Shown in pieces: positions 15,080 through 23,475 of a DNA stretch of 35,154 nucleotides (position 1 is its first letter; each line of letters begins with the position of its first letter). This stretch comes from Bacillota bacterium. GTDB taxonomy: Bacteria > Bacillota > Sulfobacillia > Sulfobacillales > JAIMBI01. The stretch is taken from positions 52,421-87,574 of the forward strand of contig JAJZWS010000004.1 in the NCBI GenBank assembly GCA_021846565.1, in the 5' to 3' direction. The position numbers and the translations under genes were made by a program. Below the pieces are notes generated by a model. The model did no database searches. It was not told the DNA's origin and saw only the letters and a list, made by a program, of their open reading frames with translations.

Positions 15080-16525
15080 ATGGCGACCGAAGGGGCGCCC
15101 CAGGGCTTGGCACGAAACTCGCTGGGACTCGGCCAGGTCATATTTCAATCAGCTTCCAATATGGCGCCGGGATTGTCGGCGGTGGCGGGACTTACGGGCG
15201 TAGCGGCGTTTGCCGGCGGCGCCATGCCGCTGTCGCTGCTCATCGCCCTCGTGCTGGCGGCCCTGTTGGTGGTTCCCGTGGTTCAGTATGCACGGCGACT
15301 CAGCAGCGCAGGCGGGTATTACACCTATGTCGCCCAGGGGGCAGGCCCCAAGGCGGGGTTGTATACGGCATGGACCTATCTGCTGTATGAGGCAGCCAGC
15401 CTCGCCGGCACGGTTTTGTTCTTCGGCTACCTGCTACCCGGACTGCTGCAGATCGACTTCGGGCTCACGGTGCAGCCTTGGATGTGGTGGCCGGCCGCGA
15501 TGCTCTCCGCCGCCTTCATTTGGTTCATGTCGTACCGCGGCATCAAAATCTCTCTGGGATACGCCTACGTCATGGGCATCATCGAGCTCGTTGTGTTCAC
15601 GATCGTGGGGATTGTTCTGTGGGGCAAATTCGGAGCGAGCGGCGGCACCACTCTATTCACGCCGAGATTTGCCCTTCACGGGTTCTCCAGCGTGATGATG
15701 GGCGTGATATTCGGATTCCTGAGCTTCACTGGCTTCGGAGCGGCGGTGACGCTGGGCGAGGAGTCTCAGAACCCACGCCGCAACATCACCATCGCCATTC
15801 TGGCCAGCGTCATCGGCATCGGGCTCTTTTACATCTTCATTGGGTACGCGTCGGTGGTGGCCTGGGGGCCCGACAAGATGGCCTCCTATGCCGGATCCAC
15901 GATTCCTTTCGTCACACTCACACTGAAGAACATGAGCCGGTTCTGGGTGTGGGCGCTCACGATCCTGACCCTGAACGGAAGCTTGGCGTGCGCGCTGGCC
16001 ATCCACAACGCACAGGTGCGCATGCTCTATGCGCTGGGACGCGACCGGGTGGTGATGCCTAAAGGCTTCGGCGTGGCGCACCCGACCTATAAGACCCCGT
16101 ACCGGGCCATTACCGCGCAGGCGCTCATCACCATTGGCGTGGTTACGCTGTTTGGATTGCTGTTCGGCCCGCTGGTCGGCTTCTTCGTGCTGGGGACCAT
16201 CGCCACACTGGGGGCGCTGTTGGTTCACCTCGGGGTGAACCTATCGGTGGGCGCCTTCTACCGCAAGCTGGGTGCCGTGCAGTGGCCCTGGCATTTCGGG
16301 CTGCCGTTGCTGGGAGCGGTCTTCATCCTGTTCCCGCTGTATTTCACCCTGGTGCCTGCCCCCGCCTACCCGGTGTCGCTGGCGCCATACATCGTCGGGG
16401 TGTGGCTCGTGGGAGGGCTGTTCGTCCTGTTTCGCCTCACCAAAAGACGGGCCTCCTCCGTCGCTCAGGCGGGCCAGATCTTTGAATCCGAGGAGCGGCG
16501 GTCGACCGGGGTTGCGCCGCGTTGA
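15080..16525 (+). CDS. APC-superfamily amino acid permease
   Basis: A 481-residue membrane protein with about 12 hydrophobic segments. The opening segment FQSASNMAPGLSAVAGLTGVAAFAGGAMPLSLLIALVLAALLVVPVVQYARRLSSAGGYYTYVAQG contains the APC-type helix I unwound region and the conserved SSAGGYYTYVAQGAGPKAG of helix III. FGFLSFTGFGAAVTLGEESQNPRRNITIAI is the helix VI signature. It should import amino acids or related amines with a cation. AGGAGG at 15064-15069 serves either GTG 15074 (spacing 4) or ATG 15080 (spacing 10); I take the ATG. Substrate is not predictable. Confidence 0.85.
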   Translation: MATEGAPQGLARNSLGLGQVIFQSASNMAPGLSAVAGLTGVAAFAGGAMPLSLLIALVLAALLVVPVVQYARRLSSAGGYYTYVAQGAGPKAGLYTAWTYLLYEAASLAGTVLFFGYLLPGLLQIDFGLTVQPWMWWPAAMLSAAFIWFMSYRGIKISLGYAYVMGIIELVVFTIVGIVLWGKFGASGGTTLFTPRFALHGFSSVMMGVIFGFLSFTGFGAAVTLGEESQNPRRNITIAILASVIGIGLFYIFIGYASVVAWGPDKMASYAGSTIPFVTLTLKNMSRFWVWALTILTLNGSLACALAIHNAQVRMLYALGRDRVVMPKGFGVAHPTYKTPYRAITAQALITIGVVTLFGLLFGPLVGFFVLGTIATLGALLVHLGVNLSVGAFYRKLGAVQWPWHFGLPLLGAVFILFPLYFTLVPAPAYPVSLAPYIVGVWLVGGLFVLFRLTKRRASSVAQAGQIFESEERRSTGVAPR

Positions 16526-16599
16526 GGCCGCGGCCGGGGGACGGGCGACGAGGCTGCCCCCCCCCTGCTGCGGTGAACCCTGGGACGCTCCCTGTCCGC

Positions 16600-16605
16600 T
16601 ATAAT
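16600..16605 (+). promoter_or_regulatory. -10 box of the DeoR-family gene
   Basis: A perfect TATAAT whose last bases coincide with an in-frame ATG at 16604. This favours translation from the downstream GTG at 16634 instead. No clear -35. Confidence 0.4.
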
Positions 16606-16633
16606 GAAGGCCAACGTGCACGGTGAGACACAT

Positions 16634-17446
16634 GTGAAAGCAGGGACGGCGTTGCTGAAGGCGGACCGGCAGACACGCATTCTAGAGGTGTTGCAAGAGA
16701 GCCAGGAAAGCATGCGCATCAGCAGCTTGAGCCAACTCCTGAACGTCGCCCCGGTCACGATTCGCCGCGACGTTCAGGAACTGGCACGGCAGGGCATGGT
16801 GCTGTCCCGGCACGGTGGGGTGACGGTTTTGAGGCCCCACGTGACGTTCGAGCCCGGCTACCAGGTTAAGCTCACCGAGGAGGCACAGGTAAAGGATGCA
16901 CTGGCTCGCCTCGCGGTGGGCCTCGTGGAGGAGGGCGGCACCATCTTCCTGGACGGCGGCACCACCGTCGGCGCCATGGTGCGCTACCTGGTGAATCGCC
17001 ATGTTACGGTGGTGTCCAACGCACTGAATGTCGCGAACGTGTTAGCGCGTTCCCGCTCTATCCGGCTCATCCTCATCGGGGGAGCCTTCAGGCCCGAGTC
17101 GCAGACGTTTCTCGGAACACGGGCCGTCCGCCAGCTGCAGGACCTGCGCTTCGACGTGGCGTTCATGGGGGCTGAAGGATTCGATGTTCACCAAGGGCTG
17201 GAAGTGCCCGACGAGGCGGACGCCGAGTTCAAAACCATGGCGGCCAAGTCCGCGAGTCAGGTTGTGGTGATGGCGTCGGGTTCCAAGTGCGGCCAGCGCC
17301 GCCTGTACCGCTTCGCCGAGTGGAAGGACGTTCAGGTGCTGGTGACCACGCCTGTGGAAGGCGTCGATGTCATCGGTGCGCTTCGGAACCACGGCACCCG
17401 TGTGATGGAAGCCAGCGGGCCGAGCGCATCTCCTCCAGGGGCCTGA
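16634..17446 (+). CDS. DeoR/GlpR-family transcriptional regulator
   Basis: A 270-residue repressor-type protein. The N-terminal winged helix-turn-helix shows RQTRILEVLQES...RISSLSQLLNVAPVTIRRDVQELARQGMVLSRHGGV, the DeoR signature. The C-terminal domain has GGTIFLDGGTTVGAMVRYL and VVSNALNVANVL, followed by LILIGGAFRPESQTFLG and the region with KTMAAKSASQVVVMASGSKCGQ, the sugar-phosphate-sensing fold of the family. I choose GTG 16634 because GGTGAG lies six bases upstream; the ATG at 16604 sits on a -10 box without a site. No sugar gene adjoins it, so the target may be itself or the APC permease upstream. Confidence 0.85.
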   Translation: MKAGTALLKADRQTRILEVLQESQESMRISSLSQLLNVAPVTIRRDVQELARQGMVLSRHGGVTVLRPHVTFEPGYQVKLTEEAQVKDALARLAVGLVEEGGTIFLDGGTTVGAMVRYLVNRHVTVVSNALNVANVLARSRSIRLILIGGAFRPESQTFLGTRAVRQLQDLRFDVAFMGAEGFDVHQGLEVPDEADAEFKTMAAKSASQVVVMASGSKCGQRRLYRFAEWKDVQVLVTTPVEGVDVIGALRNHGTRVMEASGPSASPPGA

Positions 17447-17972
17447 CCGCAGAACCTGCCACGACGATTCGGCGTCGGCCACCCGCGTGCCTCACTAGTC
17501 CGCACCACCCTCGGCCGGACGGGATCGGGTCAGCGGAACAGGATTCCGTCGGCTTCTTCGTGCCGGCGACGGGGCTGGTCACAGCGTGCAGCCGTGCGCA
17601 TTGCCTTCTCGTCCAGGCCGATCCCCCTGCCAGACGGTACCAGGCGGCGGAACCGGGTGACCACGGGCTGCAGCAGCCGCAAGGAAATCCCCCCGGCGCG
17701 AGGCAGGGCGCCACGGCACAATGCGGGCGGCCAAGCCGCTGCGGCAGTCCTGGCGGATGGACTCCAGCGCGGCAACACCCGCAGCAACAGAGGTTGACGT
17801 AGGTTTGGTCGCCGCCACCGGCGACACCACGGCCGCAAGGCCAGCCAAACTTGGCGGTGCCAGGCGTTCCTGCGATGCGCCCGTGTCGGCACACTACGGC
17901 ACCATGGTCCGTGGCCGGCCGACCGTTCGCACCATGGCGGATGGGACGGGCCTATAATGCGGCGTCCCGTAT
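17447..17972. other. Gene-free stretch after the DeoR gene
   Basis: No credible gene. A perfect TATAAT on the plus strand at 17953-17958 lacks a partner -35. On the minus strand all three frames are open for long stretches without a recognised domain, which may be a GC-content effect or an unrecognisable remnant. Confidence 0.4.
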
Positions 17973-18224
17973 CGTTGACATCCTCCCCACGGCTCATATG
18001 ACAACATCCTGTCAACCCCGGGACCGCTGGTGCCTTTTGGGCCGTGCCGGGCCAGACTCAAGAAGCGGGGCCGGGGGCGGAAAGCCGTCAGCGCTGGACA
18101 GGACCGGTACCTCGCAGGGATATCGTCGACGGTGGATCCCTCTCATATCCGCGGGCTCCCGGGTCCCCCCGGTACCGCAAGTTGGTATCTAAAGCCGGGG
18201 GTTTTACGCCCCATCTGATAAGCC
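17973..18224 (+). mobile_element. Possible orf-less IS200/IS605-type remnant
   Basis: The left side, TTGACATCCTCCCCACGG from 17975, resembles the left ends of many IS605-family elements that carry tnpB. The right side near 18185-18220 (a TCTAAAGCCGGGGGTTTTACGCCCC-like hairpin and then CTGATAA) resembles their right ends. About 170 bases between them contain no tnpA or tnpB. GTTGACA (17974-17980) and TGTCAAC (18010-18016) also form an inverted repeat. The resemblance is from memory of such ends, not from alignment, so this could be a small non-autonomous derivative or chance. Confidence 0.3.
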
Positions 18225-18247
18225 ACGGAGGCCGTCTGACGGGCCGA

Positions 18248-18865
18248 TCAGATCCAGCCTTGCTGGGTGGCGGTGTGGACGGCGGCCGCGCGGCTGGGTG
18301 CCTCCAGCTTCTGCATGGCGGAGGACAGGTAATTGCGAACGGTGCCGGCAGACAGGTACATGGCCCGGCCAATCGCGTCGGCGCTCTCGCCGCGGGCCGC
18401 CCGGCGCAGCACCTCCTGCTCCCGTTGCGAGAGCGGATTGCCGCCCGACGCCAGCGTGAGCTGGGCCAGCTCTTGGTCGATGACCCGCTCACCCCGCGCC
18501 AGACGCCGAATGCTGGTCGCCAGCTCCGCGACGGGCTGCTCCTTCAGCAGGAACCCCAGCGCCCCCGCGGCCAGCGCCCGCTCCAGATATCCGGGACGCG
18601 CAAACGTGGTCAGCATGGCCACCACGGTTGTCGGCGCCGCTCGGCGCAGCACCTCGGCCACTTGGAGCCCACTCATCGCGGGCAGCTCGATATCCAGAAG
18701 CACCACCGCCGGGTGGTGGGCCCGGACGGCCCGAATGCCGTCGGTACCGTCTTGGGCCGCTGCCACCACGTGCAGGTCTGGCTCCAGGTTCAGCAACCGG
18801 GTGATGGCGTCCCGAACCAGCTCCTGATCCTCCACCACCACCACGGTAATCGCGTCAGACTCCAC
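18248..18865 (-). CDS. NarL/LuxR-type response regulator
   Basis: A 205-residue regulator. The receiver domain begins ITVVVVEDQELVRDAI (acidic pocket E12, D13), with the phosphorylated Asp in VVLLDIELPAMSGL (D58), the switch Thr in MLTTF and the Lys in FLLKEQP. The C-terminal LuxR-type helix-turn-helix is LSQREQEVLRRAARGESADAIGRAMYLSAGTVRNYLSSAMQKLEA. The GTG at 18865 overlaps the kinase stop and has GGAGG upstream. It is the last gene of ABC ATPase - permease - kinase - regulator and most likely controls that operon in response to the kinase. Confidence 0.92.
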   Translation of the reverse strand: MESDAITVVVVEDQELVRDAITRLLNLEPDLHVVAAAQDGTDGIRAVRAHHPAVVLLDIELPAMSGLQVAEVLRRAAPTTVVAMLTTFARPGYLERALAAGALGFLLKEQPVAELATSIRRLARGERVIDQELAQLTLASGGNPLSQREQEVLRRAARGESADAIGRAMYLSAGTVRNYLSSAMQKLEAPSRAAAVHTATQQGWI

Positions 18866-19976
18866 GCCACGGCACCTCCAGCGCCAGCCGAAACCCGTCC
18901 GCCGTCTGCTCCGCCATGACGCGCCCCCCCTGGGCGGCGAACCGCTCCTGAACACCGATCAAGCCGGACCCACCGCCCACCGGGGGCACCGGCGTTCTAC
19001 CATTGTCGGTCAGCTCCACCGTGAGGCGGCGGCCGTCCGGCGTCAGTGCCAGGGAGAGTCGGCACCGGGTGGCGTTGCTGTGGCGCAGGATATTCGTGGC
19101 CCCTTCCTTTACAAAGAAGCCCAGGCCGCGATCCAGCGCCACCGGCACCTCCAAGTCCATGCCTGATTCGACCACCCGAATGCCAGAGGCCTCGAGCGTC
19201 GCCCGCGCATCGGCCCACTCATGGCGGAGCGACACCGCCTGCCAGCGGGACAGCATGCGGCGCACATCCCCCAAGGCATCGCGAGCCATCTGCGCCACCC
19301 GGAGCATTTCGTCCGCACCTTCCGGAGCCAGACCCCGCGCCTGCTGCGCCGCCAGCTCGGCGCGGACGGCGATGGCGGACAGGCGGTGCCCGACAACGTC
19401 GTGCAGGTCGCGCGACAGGCCCAAACGCTCCTCCAGCACGGCCATGTCCCGCAGCTGTTCCTCCGCCAGCCGCAGGCGCATCCCCATACGCCAGAAGCCG
19501 CCCCAGATCTGCATCGCCACGGCCACGGCCACAAAGGACAGGACCAGCGACCAGAAGAGCGCGGGGCTCAGGGGCATCACCCGCCAGGCCGCTGCCAGGA
19601 TCGCCGTAACGACGCCGATCCCCATGAGGGCCAGACGGCGGTCCACGAGAAACCCGAGGACGGGTCCCACGTACACCAGACCCCCCAGGGCGACGGGCAG
19701 ATTCAGGAGCACCGCCGCGAGGAGCGACAGCGCGGTCAGAACCCCGGCCCAGGCCAGCCGACCGGCATCGGTGAGCTGAAACGGCCGGCGCCACATGGCG
19801 CCGTACGCGGCCAGAAAGACCAACAGGAGTCCCAGACCGAGGACCACGCGGGCGGGCGGGCCGGGGTGCGCCGCGAACTGGCTTATGGGGTACAGGAGGT
19901 ACACGAGCCACACGCCTTGCGCCGCTGCTCTGGCCCACGGCCCCGGCCCAGCGCCCGGCAGACCCGCCTCTCCCAT
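18855..19976 (-). CDS. DesK/NarX-type membrane sensor histidine kinase
   Basis: A 373-residue kinase. Five or six hydrophobic segments fill residues 20-160 with hardly any extracytoplasmic loop, as in DesK-like sensors that read the membrane. Then come a short coiled coil, the HisKA_3 motif LSRDLHDVVGHRLSAI (H192) and an HATPase domain with KEGATNILRHSNATR and GSGLIGVQERF. It should phosphorylate the response regulator whose gene overlaps it by 11 bases. The ATG at 19976 has GGGAGGGGG upstream; the frame continues upstream only inside the permease gene. Confidence 0.9.
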   Translation of the reverse strand: MGEAGLPGAGPGPWARAAAQGVWLVYLLYPISQFAAHPGPPARVVLGLGLLLVFLAAYGAMWRRPFQLTDAGRLAWAGVLTALSLLAAVLLNLPVALGGLVYVGPVLGFLVDRRLALMGIGVVTAILAAAWRVMPLSPALFWSLVLSFVAVAVAMQIWGGFWRMGMRLRLAEEQLRDMAVLEERLGLSRDLHDVVGHRLSAIAVRAELAAQQARGLAPEGADEMLRVAQMARDALGDVRRMLSRWQAVSLRHEWADARATLEASGIRVVESGMDLEVPVALDRGLGFFVKEGATNILRHSNATRCRLSLALTPDGRRLTVELTDNGRTPVPPVGGGSGLIGVQERFAAQGGRVMAEQTADGFRLALEVPWRGV

Positions 19977-20056
19977 CGACCCCCTCCCATCCGACCCAGC
20001 GTGGCGCGCTGGGTCCCGACCCACTGTACGCAGCCAGGCTGGCCGGACGCCGCTCC

Positions 20057-20854
20057 CTATACCCGAGCCGTGTCCCTCCGAAACAGCCACGATGCCCCTC
20101 CCGCAAACAGCAGCAGCCAGACGGCCGCATTGGCCAGCCATGACGCGTGGAGCGCTCCGCCCATGAGCGGCCAGTGCACCAGCTGGTTCAATCCATAGAG
20201 GGGTGTATAGTGCGCGAGCGTCTGAACGATGGGCGGGAACTGGCTGAGCGGGATGAACAGCCCCCCACCAAACGCGAAAAACACCAGCACGAAACTCATG
20301 ACCTGCATGACGTTTTCCGACGGCAGCAGATAGCCGAGGCACAGCCCACAAGCGGTGAACAGCAGGGAGCCCCCCCACACGGCCAAGCCCGACGCCACCC
20401 AGAGCGACCCGGACATGACCGGCTTATGAGTGATGAGCCCCGCCGCGAACACCGCCGCGACGGCGATGAAGCCCAGCACCATGGCGGCCAGCATCTTCGT
20501 CGCGATATGGGCGGCGGGCGTCAGCGGCGTCACGCGCAGTTGCCGACTCCAGCCCGCCGCGCGTTCCAGCGAGACGACGGCGCCACCCCCGGTGGTGGAC
20601 AGCACGGCGCCGTACAGCGCCATGCTGATCATGATGAAGGCTGCCACGTTGCCGTGCCCGGCGCGCAGCCCCGCATACGATTTGTTCAGGCCGAACAGAA
20701 GAAAAAACATCACGGGCATGCCGATGGTGAACAGCAGTGTGCGCCGGTTCCGCAGTAGTCGCCGCACCTCGATCATTAAGACACCGAAGCTAAACCCCCC
20801 GAGCGGCGGCACGGCCGCCGTGGGACGCCCGTCCAGGACCCCGTGTCCCCTCAT
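20057..20854 (-). CDS. ABC-2 type exporter permease
   Basis: A 265-residue membrane protein with about six hydrophobic segments. It has an N-terminal VRRLLRNRRTLLFTIGMPVMFFLLFG, the family's cytosolic entry helix and first segment, then VSLERAAGWSRQLRVTPLTP, the coupling region, and a C-terminal LFGGG-like FFAFGGGLFIPLSQFPPIVQTLAHYTPLYGLNQLV. With the ATPase it should form a half-size exporter dimer for lipids, peptides or drugs. Start and upstream stop overlap as ATGA at 20854. Confidence 0.88.
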   Translation of the reverse strand: MRGHGVLDGRPTAAVPPLGGFSFGVLMIEVRRLLRNRRTLLFTIGMPVMFFLLFGLNKSYAGLRAGHGNVAAFIMISMALYGAVLSTTGGGAVVSLERAAGWSRQLRVTPLTPAAHIATKMLAAMVLGFIAVAAVFAAGLITHKPVMSGSLWVASGLAVWGGSLLFTACGLCLGYLLPSENVMQVMSFVLVFFAFGGGLFIPLSQFPPIVQTLAHYTPLYGLNQLVHWPLMGGALHASWLANAAVWLLLFAGGASWLFRRDTARV

Positions 20855-21786
20855 TCGTCTGCTCCCCTCCGCAGGGCCGGCTCCGCCGCGTCTTCCCCGG
20901 TTAGCGCAAGGAACGCTTCCTCGATGCCCGTCGCGTGAATCTCCAAGTCGCGAGCCGGCGTCTGGGTCAAAAGGTGTCGGGCCACCCGGTCCGCATCGAG
21001 GGAGCGAATCAGCACCGTCCCCCCTTGCAGCTCGACCTCGTCGGCGCCCGGCACACCGGCGAGCGCCTCGGCCGAAGCTCCGGGCCACGTGGCTCGGACA
21101 ATCCGGCCGGAAGCCTGGCTCTTCACGGCTGCCGCGGTTCCGTCGGCCACCACCCGGCCCGCGCGCAGCACGATTATCCGGTCCGCGTACGCATCGGCCT
21201 CCTCCAAATAGTGGGTCGCAAAAAATATAGTGCGGCCGCGCCCGGTCTCGTCGCGGATAGCCGCCCAAAAGTTCCGGCGCCCGACCACATCCATCCCCTG
21301 GGTCGGCTCGTCCAGGATCAGGAGGGCCGGATCGGGCAAGAGCGCCATGGCAAACCGAATTCGCTGCTGCTCGCCGCCCGAGCACTTGCCCACCGGCCGG
21401 TCAGCGATCGCTTCGAGGCCGGTGTGCTGCATCACGTCGTCGATGGGGCGGTGGCTGGGAAAAAGATAGGCAATATATTGCACCGTCTCCCGCACAGTCA
21501 GGTCGTGGAGGAGCCCTCCGGCCTGCATGACGGCCGCGACCAGGCCGCGGTGCACGGCTTCTTCGGGACCTAGCCCGCAGACGGCCACCGCACCCCGCGT
21601 GGGACGCTGGAGGCCCAGAATCATGTCGATCGTGGTGGTCTTGCCGGCGCCATTGGGACCCAAGAACGCTACGATCTCCCCGGGTTGGATGGTCAGGCTG
21701 ACGCGGTCCACAGCGGTCACGGCCCCAAACTGCTTCGAGACGGCATCCAACTGGACCGCGGGCGTGCCCCCTCCCCCACTGCTCAC
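20851..21786 (-). CDS. ABC-2 type exporter ATPase
   Basis: A 311-residue ATPase with Walker A GPNGAGKTTT, Q-loop VMQAGGLLHDLTVRETV, signature CSGGEQQRI (Cys instead of the usual Leu), Walker B LLILDEPTQGMD and switch His in FATHYLEEAD. The C-terminal 80 residues form the substrate-class-specific extension of DrrA/YhcG-like exporters. It starts with GTG at 21786 after GGGGGAT. It is the first gene of a four-gene operon with the permease, kinase and regulator, a layout known for drug- or membrane-stress-induced exporters. Confidence 0.9.
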   Translation of the reverse strand: MSSGGGGTPAVQLDAVSKQFGAVTAVDRVSLTIQPGEIVAFLGPNGAGKTTTIDMILGLQRPTRGAVAVCGLGPEEAVHRGLVAAVMQAGGLLHDLTVRETVQYIAYLFPSHRPIDDVMQHTGLEAIADRPVGKCSGGEQQRIRFAMALLPDPALLILDEPTQGMDVVGRRNFWAAIRDETGRGRTIFFATHYLEEADAYADRIIVLRAGRVVADGTAAAVKSQASGRIVRATWPGASAEALAGVPGADEVELQGGTVLIRSLDADRVARHLLTQTPARDLEIHATGIEEAFLALTGEDAAEPALRRGADE

Positions 21787-22360
21787 GCTGGCATCCCCCG
21801 GACCTCACACGCCTGGAGCATCCCGGACCGCACCCCGACCGCCCTATTTACCATAATCCATCCTCCAGTCGCATGCCGCCGACGGTGGATTGCGGCCCGG
21901 CCCCCTTTTAGAAGCCTAGCGCCTCGCCCGTCCCATTCTAAGCACAAAGGTCGCGCGGCTAGAAGTGTTAAGTGTCACTTTCGCCACCTGACACTTGTCA
22001 TCCCAAACCGCCGAGTCTAAGTGGCCGATGCAACGCCCAAGAGACCCTCGCTGCTGGACGTGCTGGTGGGGCCACGCCGTGGCACCGGAAGACCTGCGCC
22101 GTGAGCGCCGTTGAGATGGTCGTTCTGCCGCATCCCCTGGCGGCCGGGGCTGGCGAGGTGCACGGAGGCAGCGCCGCCGGATGTCTTCAAGTGGATCGCC
22201 CCACTGTCGGCAGGACCGCTGACCGCGCCATCCCTGCGGCCTGGGATCAAGCCTCTGGAGGAGCTACCCTAGAGGGCCTGCGTGACGGGCCGCCAGCGAT
22301 CTCTGGCCATCGGCGCTTGACCCCCACGGCCTGCGCTACGATGGCCAGGGAGGTGCACGG
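21787..22360. other. Intergenic stretch with an inverted repeat
   Basis: No gene is supported. The notable structure is the pair AAGTGTCA (21970-21977) and TGACACTT (21989-21996), a perfect 8-bp inverted repeat with an 11-base spacer. It may be a regulator site for the divergent genes or the end of a lost insertion sequence. Confidence 0.45.
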
Positions 22361-22543
22361 ATGGACCCACGCCAGTACTGCGCCACGTGCGAGCACATTC
22401 GGCATGTGACCGAGGCAGATCGGACATATTACCTGTGCAGCCGACTGGGCTGGACCACCGAGCCCCGCTGGCGGTTTCAGTGCTGGATGCCACGGCCGCT
22501 CGGGAAGCCCATGCCCCGCATCCAGGGCCCCAAGAATTCGTGA
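22361..22543 (+). CDS. Small cysteine-rich protein, possible zinc ribbon
   Basis: A 60-residue protein MDPRQYCATCEHIRHVTEADRTYYLCSRLGWTTEPRWRFQCWMPR... with four Cys at about 7, 10, 26 and 41, spaced like a small metal-binding fold (CxxC plus two single Cys). The ATG at 22361 has GGGAGG eight bases upstream, so the gene looks real although it stands alone between gene-free stretches. No family name is recognised. Confidence 0.65.
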   Translation: MDPRQYCATCEHIRHVTEADRTYYLCSRLGWTTEPRWRFQCWMPRPLGKPMPRIQGPKNS

Positions 22544-23029
22544 CGCCGACCCCTCGGGCAGACGTTGGACCCGCTGCCGAACAGCGGCTATACGACGGTC
22601 AACGGGTGGGGGGTGGTTCGGCCCGCCACCCTGCATTACTCCATCCGCCGGAAGACCTGCGCAATGACGGGGCCCGACCCCGCCCGCGCCAACGGCCGCA
22701 ACACGTGGGGGCCAGGCTCTGCGTCCACGGAGCGCCAGCATTCCTGGCTCAGATCCGCGGTGTCTCTGCGGCTGGCCCGCAGGCGGAAGCGACGTCCACT
22801 CGCCCTACGAGGTCATGGACCTCCTGCTCCGCACTGACCGCTCCGGTGACCGGACGCCGAAGATCAGGTCATCCACCGCCCGGGCGAGACAGGCCAAGTC
22901 CGGGTGTGCTCGCTCGGCATGCATTCCGGCCGAAACCGGATCGCGATGTCTCCCTGAAACATGGCGCACCTCTCTTGATATAGACGCCGACCTCGGGGCG
23001 GGGACGTGCTTTGGGAACGGTCAATGCGG
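22544..23029. other. Gene-free stretch
   Basis: Frames are open on both strands but none has a ribosome binding site or recognisable domain. No repeat or hairpin with a T-tract was seen. Confidence 0.45.
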
Positions 23030-23413
23030 TTACTGCAGCCGCAGCGAGGTCTTTCCGTCAAACCGCATGGCGTCATTGATGCGCAGGAGCGCCCCCGGGG
23101 CCATCGGCGTGGGCCACTCACGCGGCTTGGCCCACGTGAGCGCTGCCGCGTCCCCGGCCAGCAACTCAGCGCGAAACACCAGCGCCAGGCGGCTTGACTG
23201 CGGGCGTTGGTACAAACCCGCGAGGCTCCCCACCCCGATGTCCAGGTTGTGCGTCTCCTTCATGATGCGCATCAGGGCGGCTTCGGCCGACTCGCTCAGA
23301 TGAAACGGGCCCCCAGGCAGCTGGTGGCCCTCGGGCCCCGGCATCAGGCCCACGGCGCCTGCGCCGTTGGACAGCACCGCGTACACTTCGGTTACCACCC
23401 CTGGTTCACTCAC
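23030..23413 (-). CDS. Nudix-fold protein with a degenerate Nudix box
   Basis: A 127-residue protein with the Nudix order: an N-terminal strand VVTEVYAVLSNGAGAVGLM, then LPGGPFHLSESAEAALMRIMKETHNLDIG, then VFRAELLAGD. The box should read G-x5-E-x7-R-E-U-x-E-E-x-G-U; here the G, E and R positions are kept, but the R-E-U-x-E-E core is RIMKET and the later Gly is Asn. Metal binding and hydrolysis are therefore doubtful. I start at GTG 23413 because GGAGGA lies seven bases upstream; an ATG at 23431 lacks a site. It follows the PhzF gene by 62 bases on the same strand. Confidence 0.7.
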   Translation of the reverse strand: MSEPGVVTEVYAVLSNGAGAVGLMPGPEGHQLPGGPFHLSESAEAALMRIMKETHNLDIGVGSLAGLYQRPQSSRLALVFRAELLAGDAAALTWAKPREWPTPMAPGALLRINDAMRFDGKTSLRLQ

Positions 23414-23475
23414 CGTGCATTCCTCCAGCATTCGATCTTGAGTCGGACATACGAGAGTCGACCGTTACTCCACAA

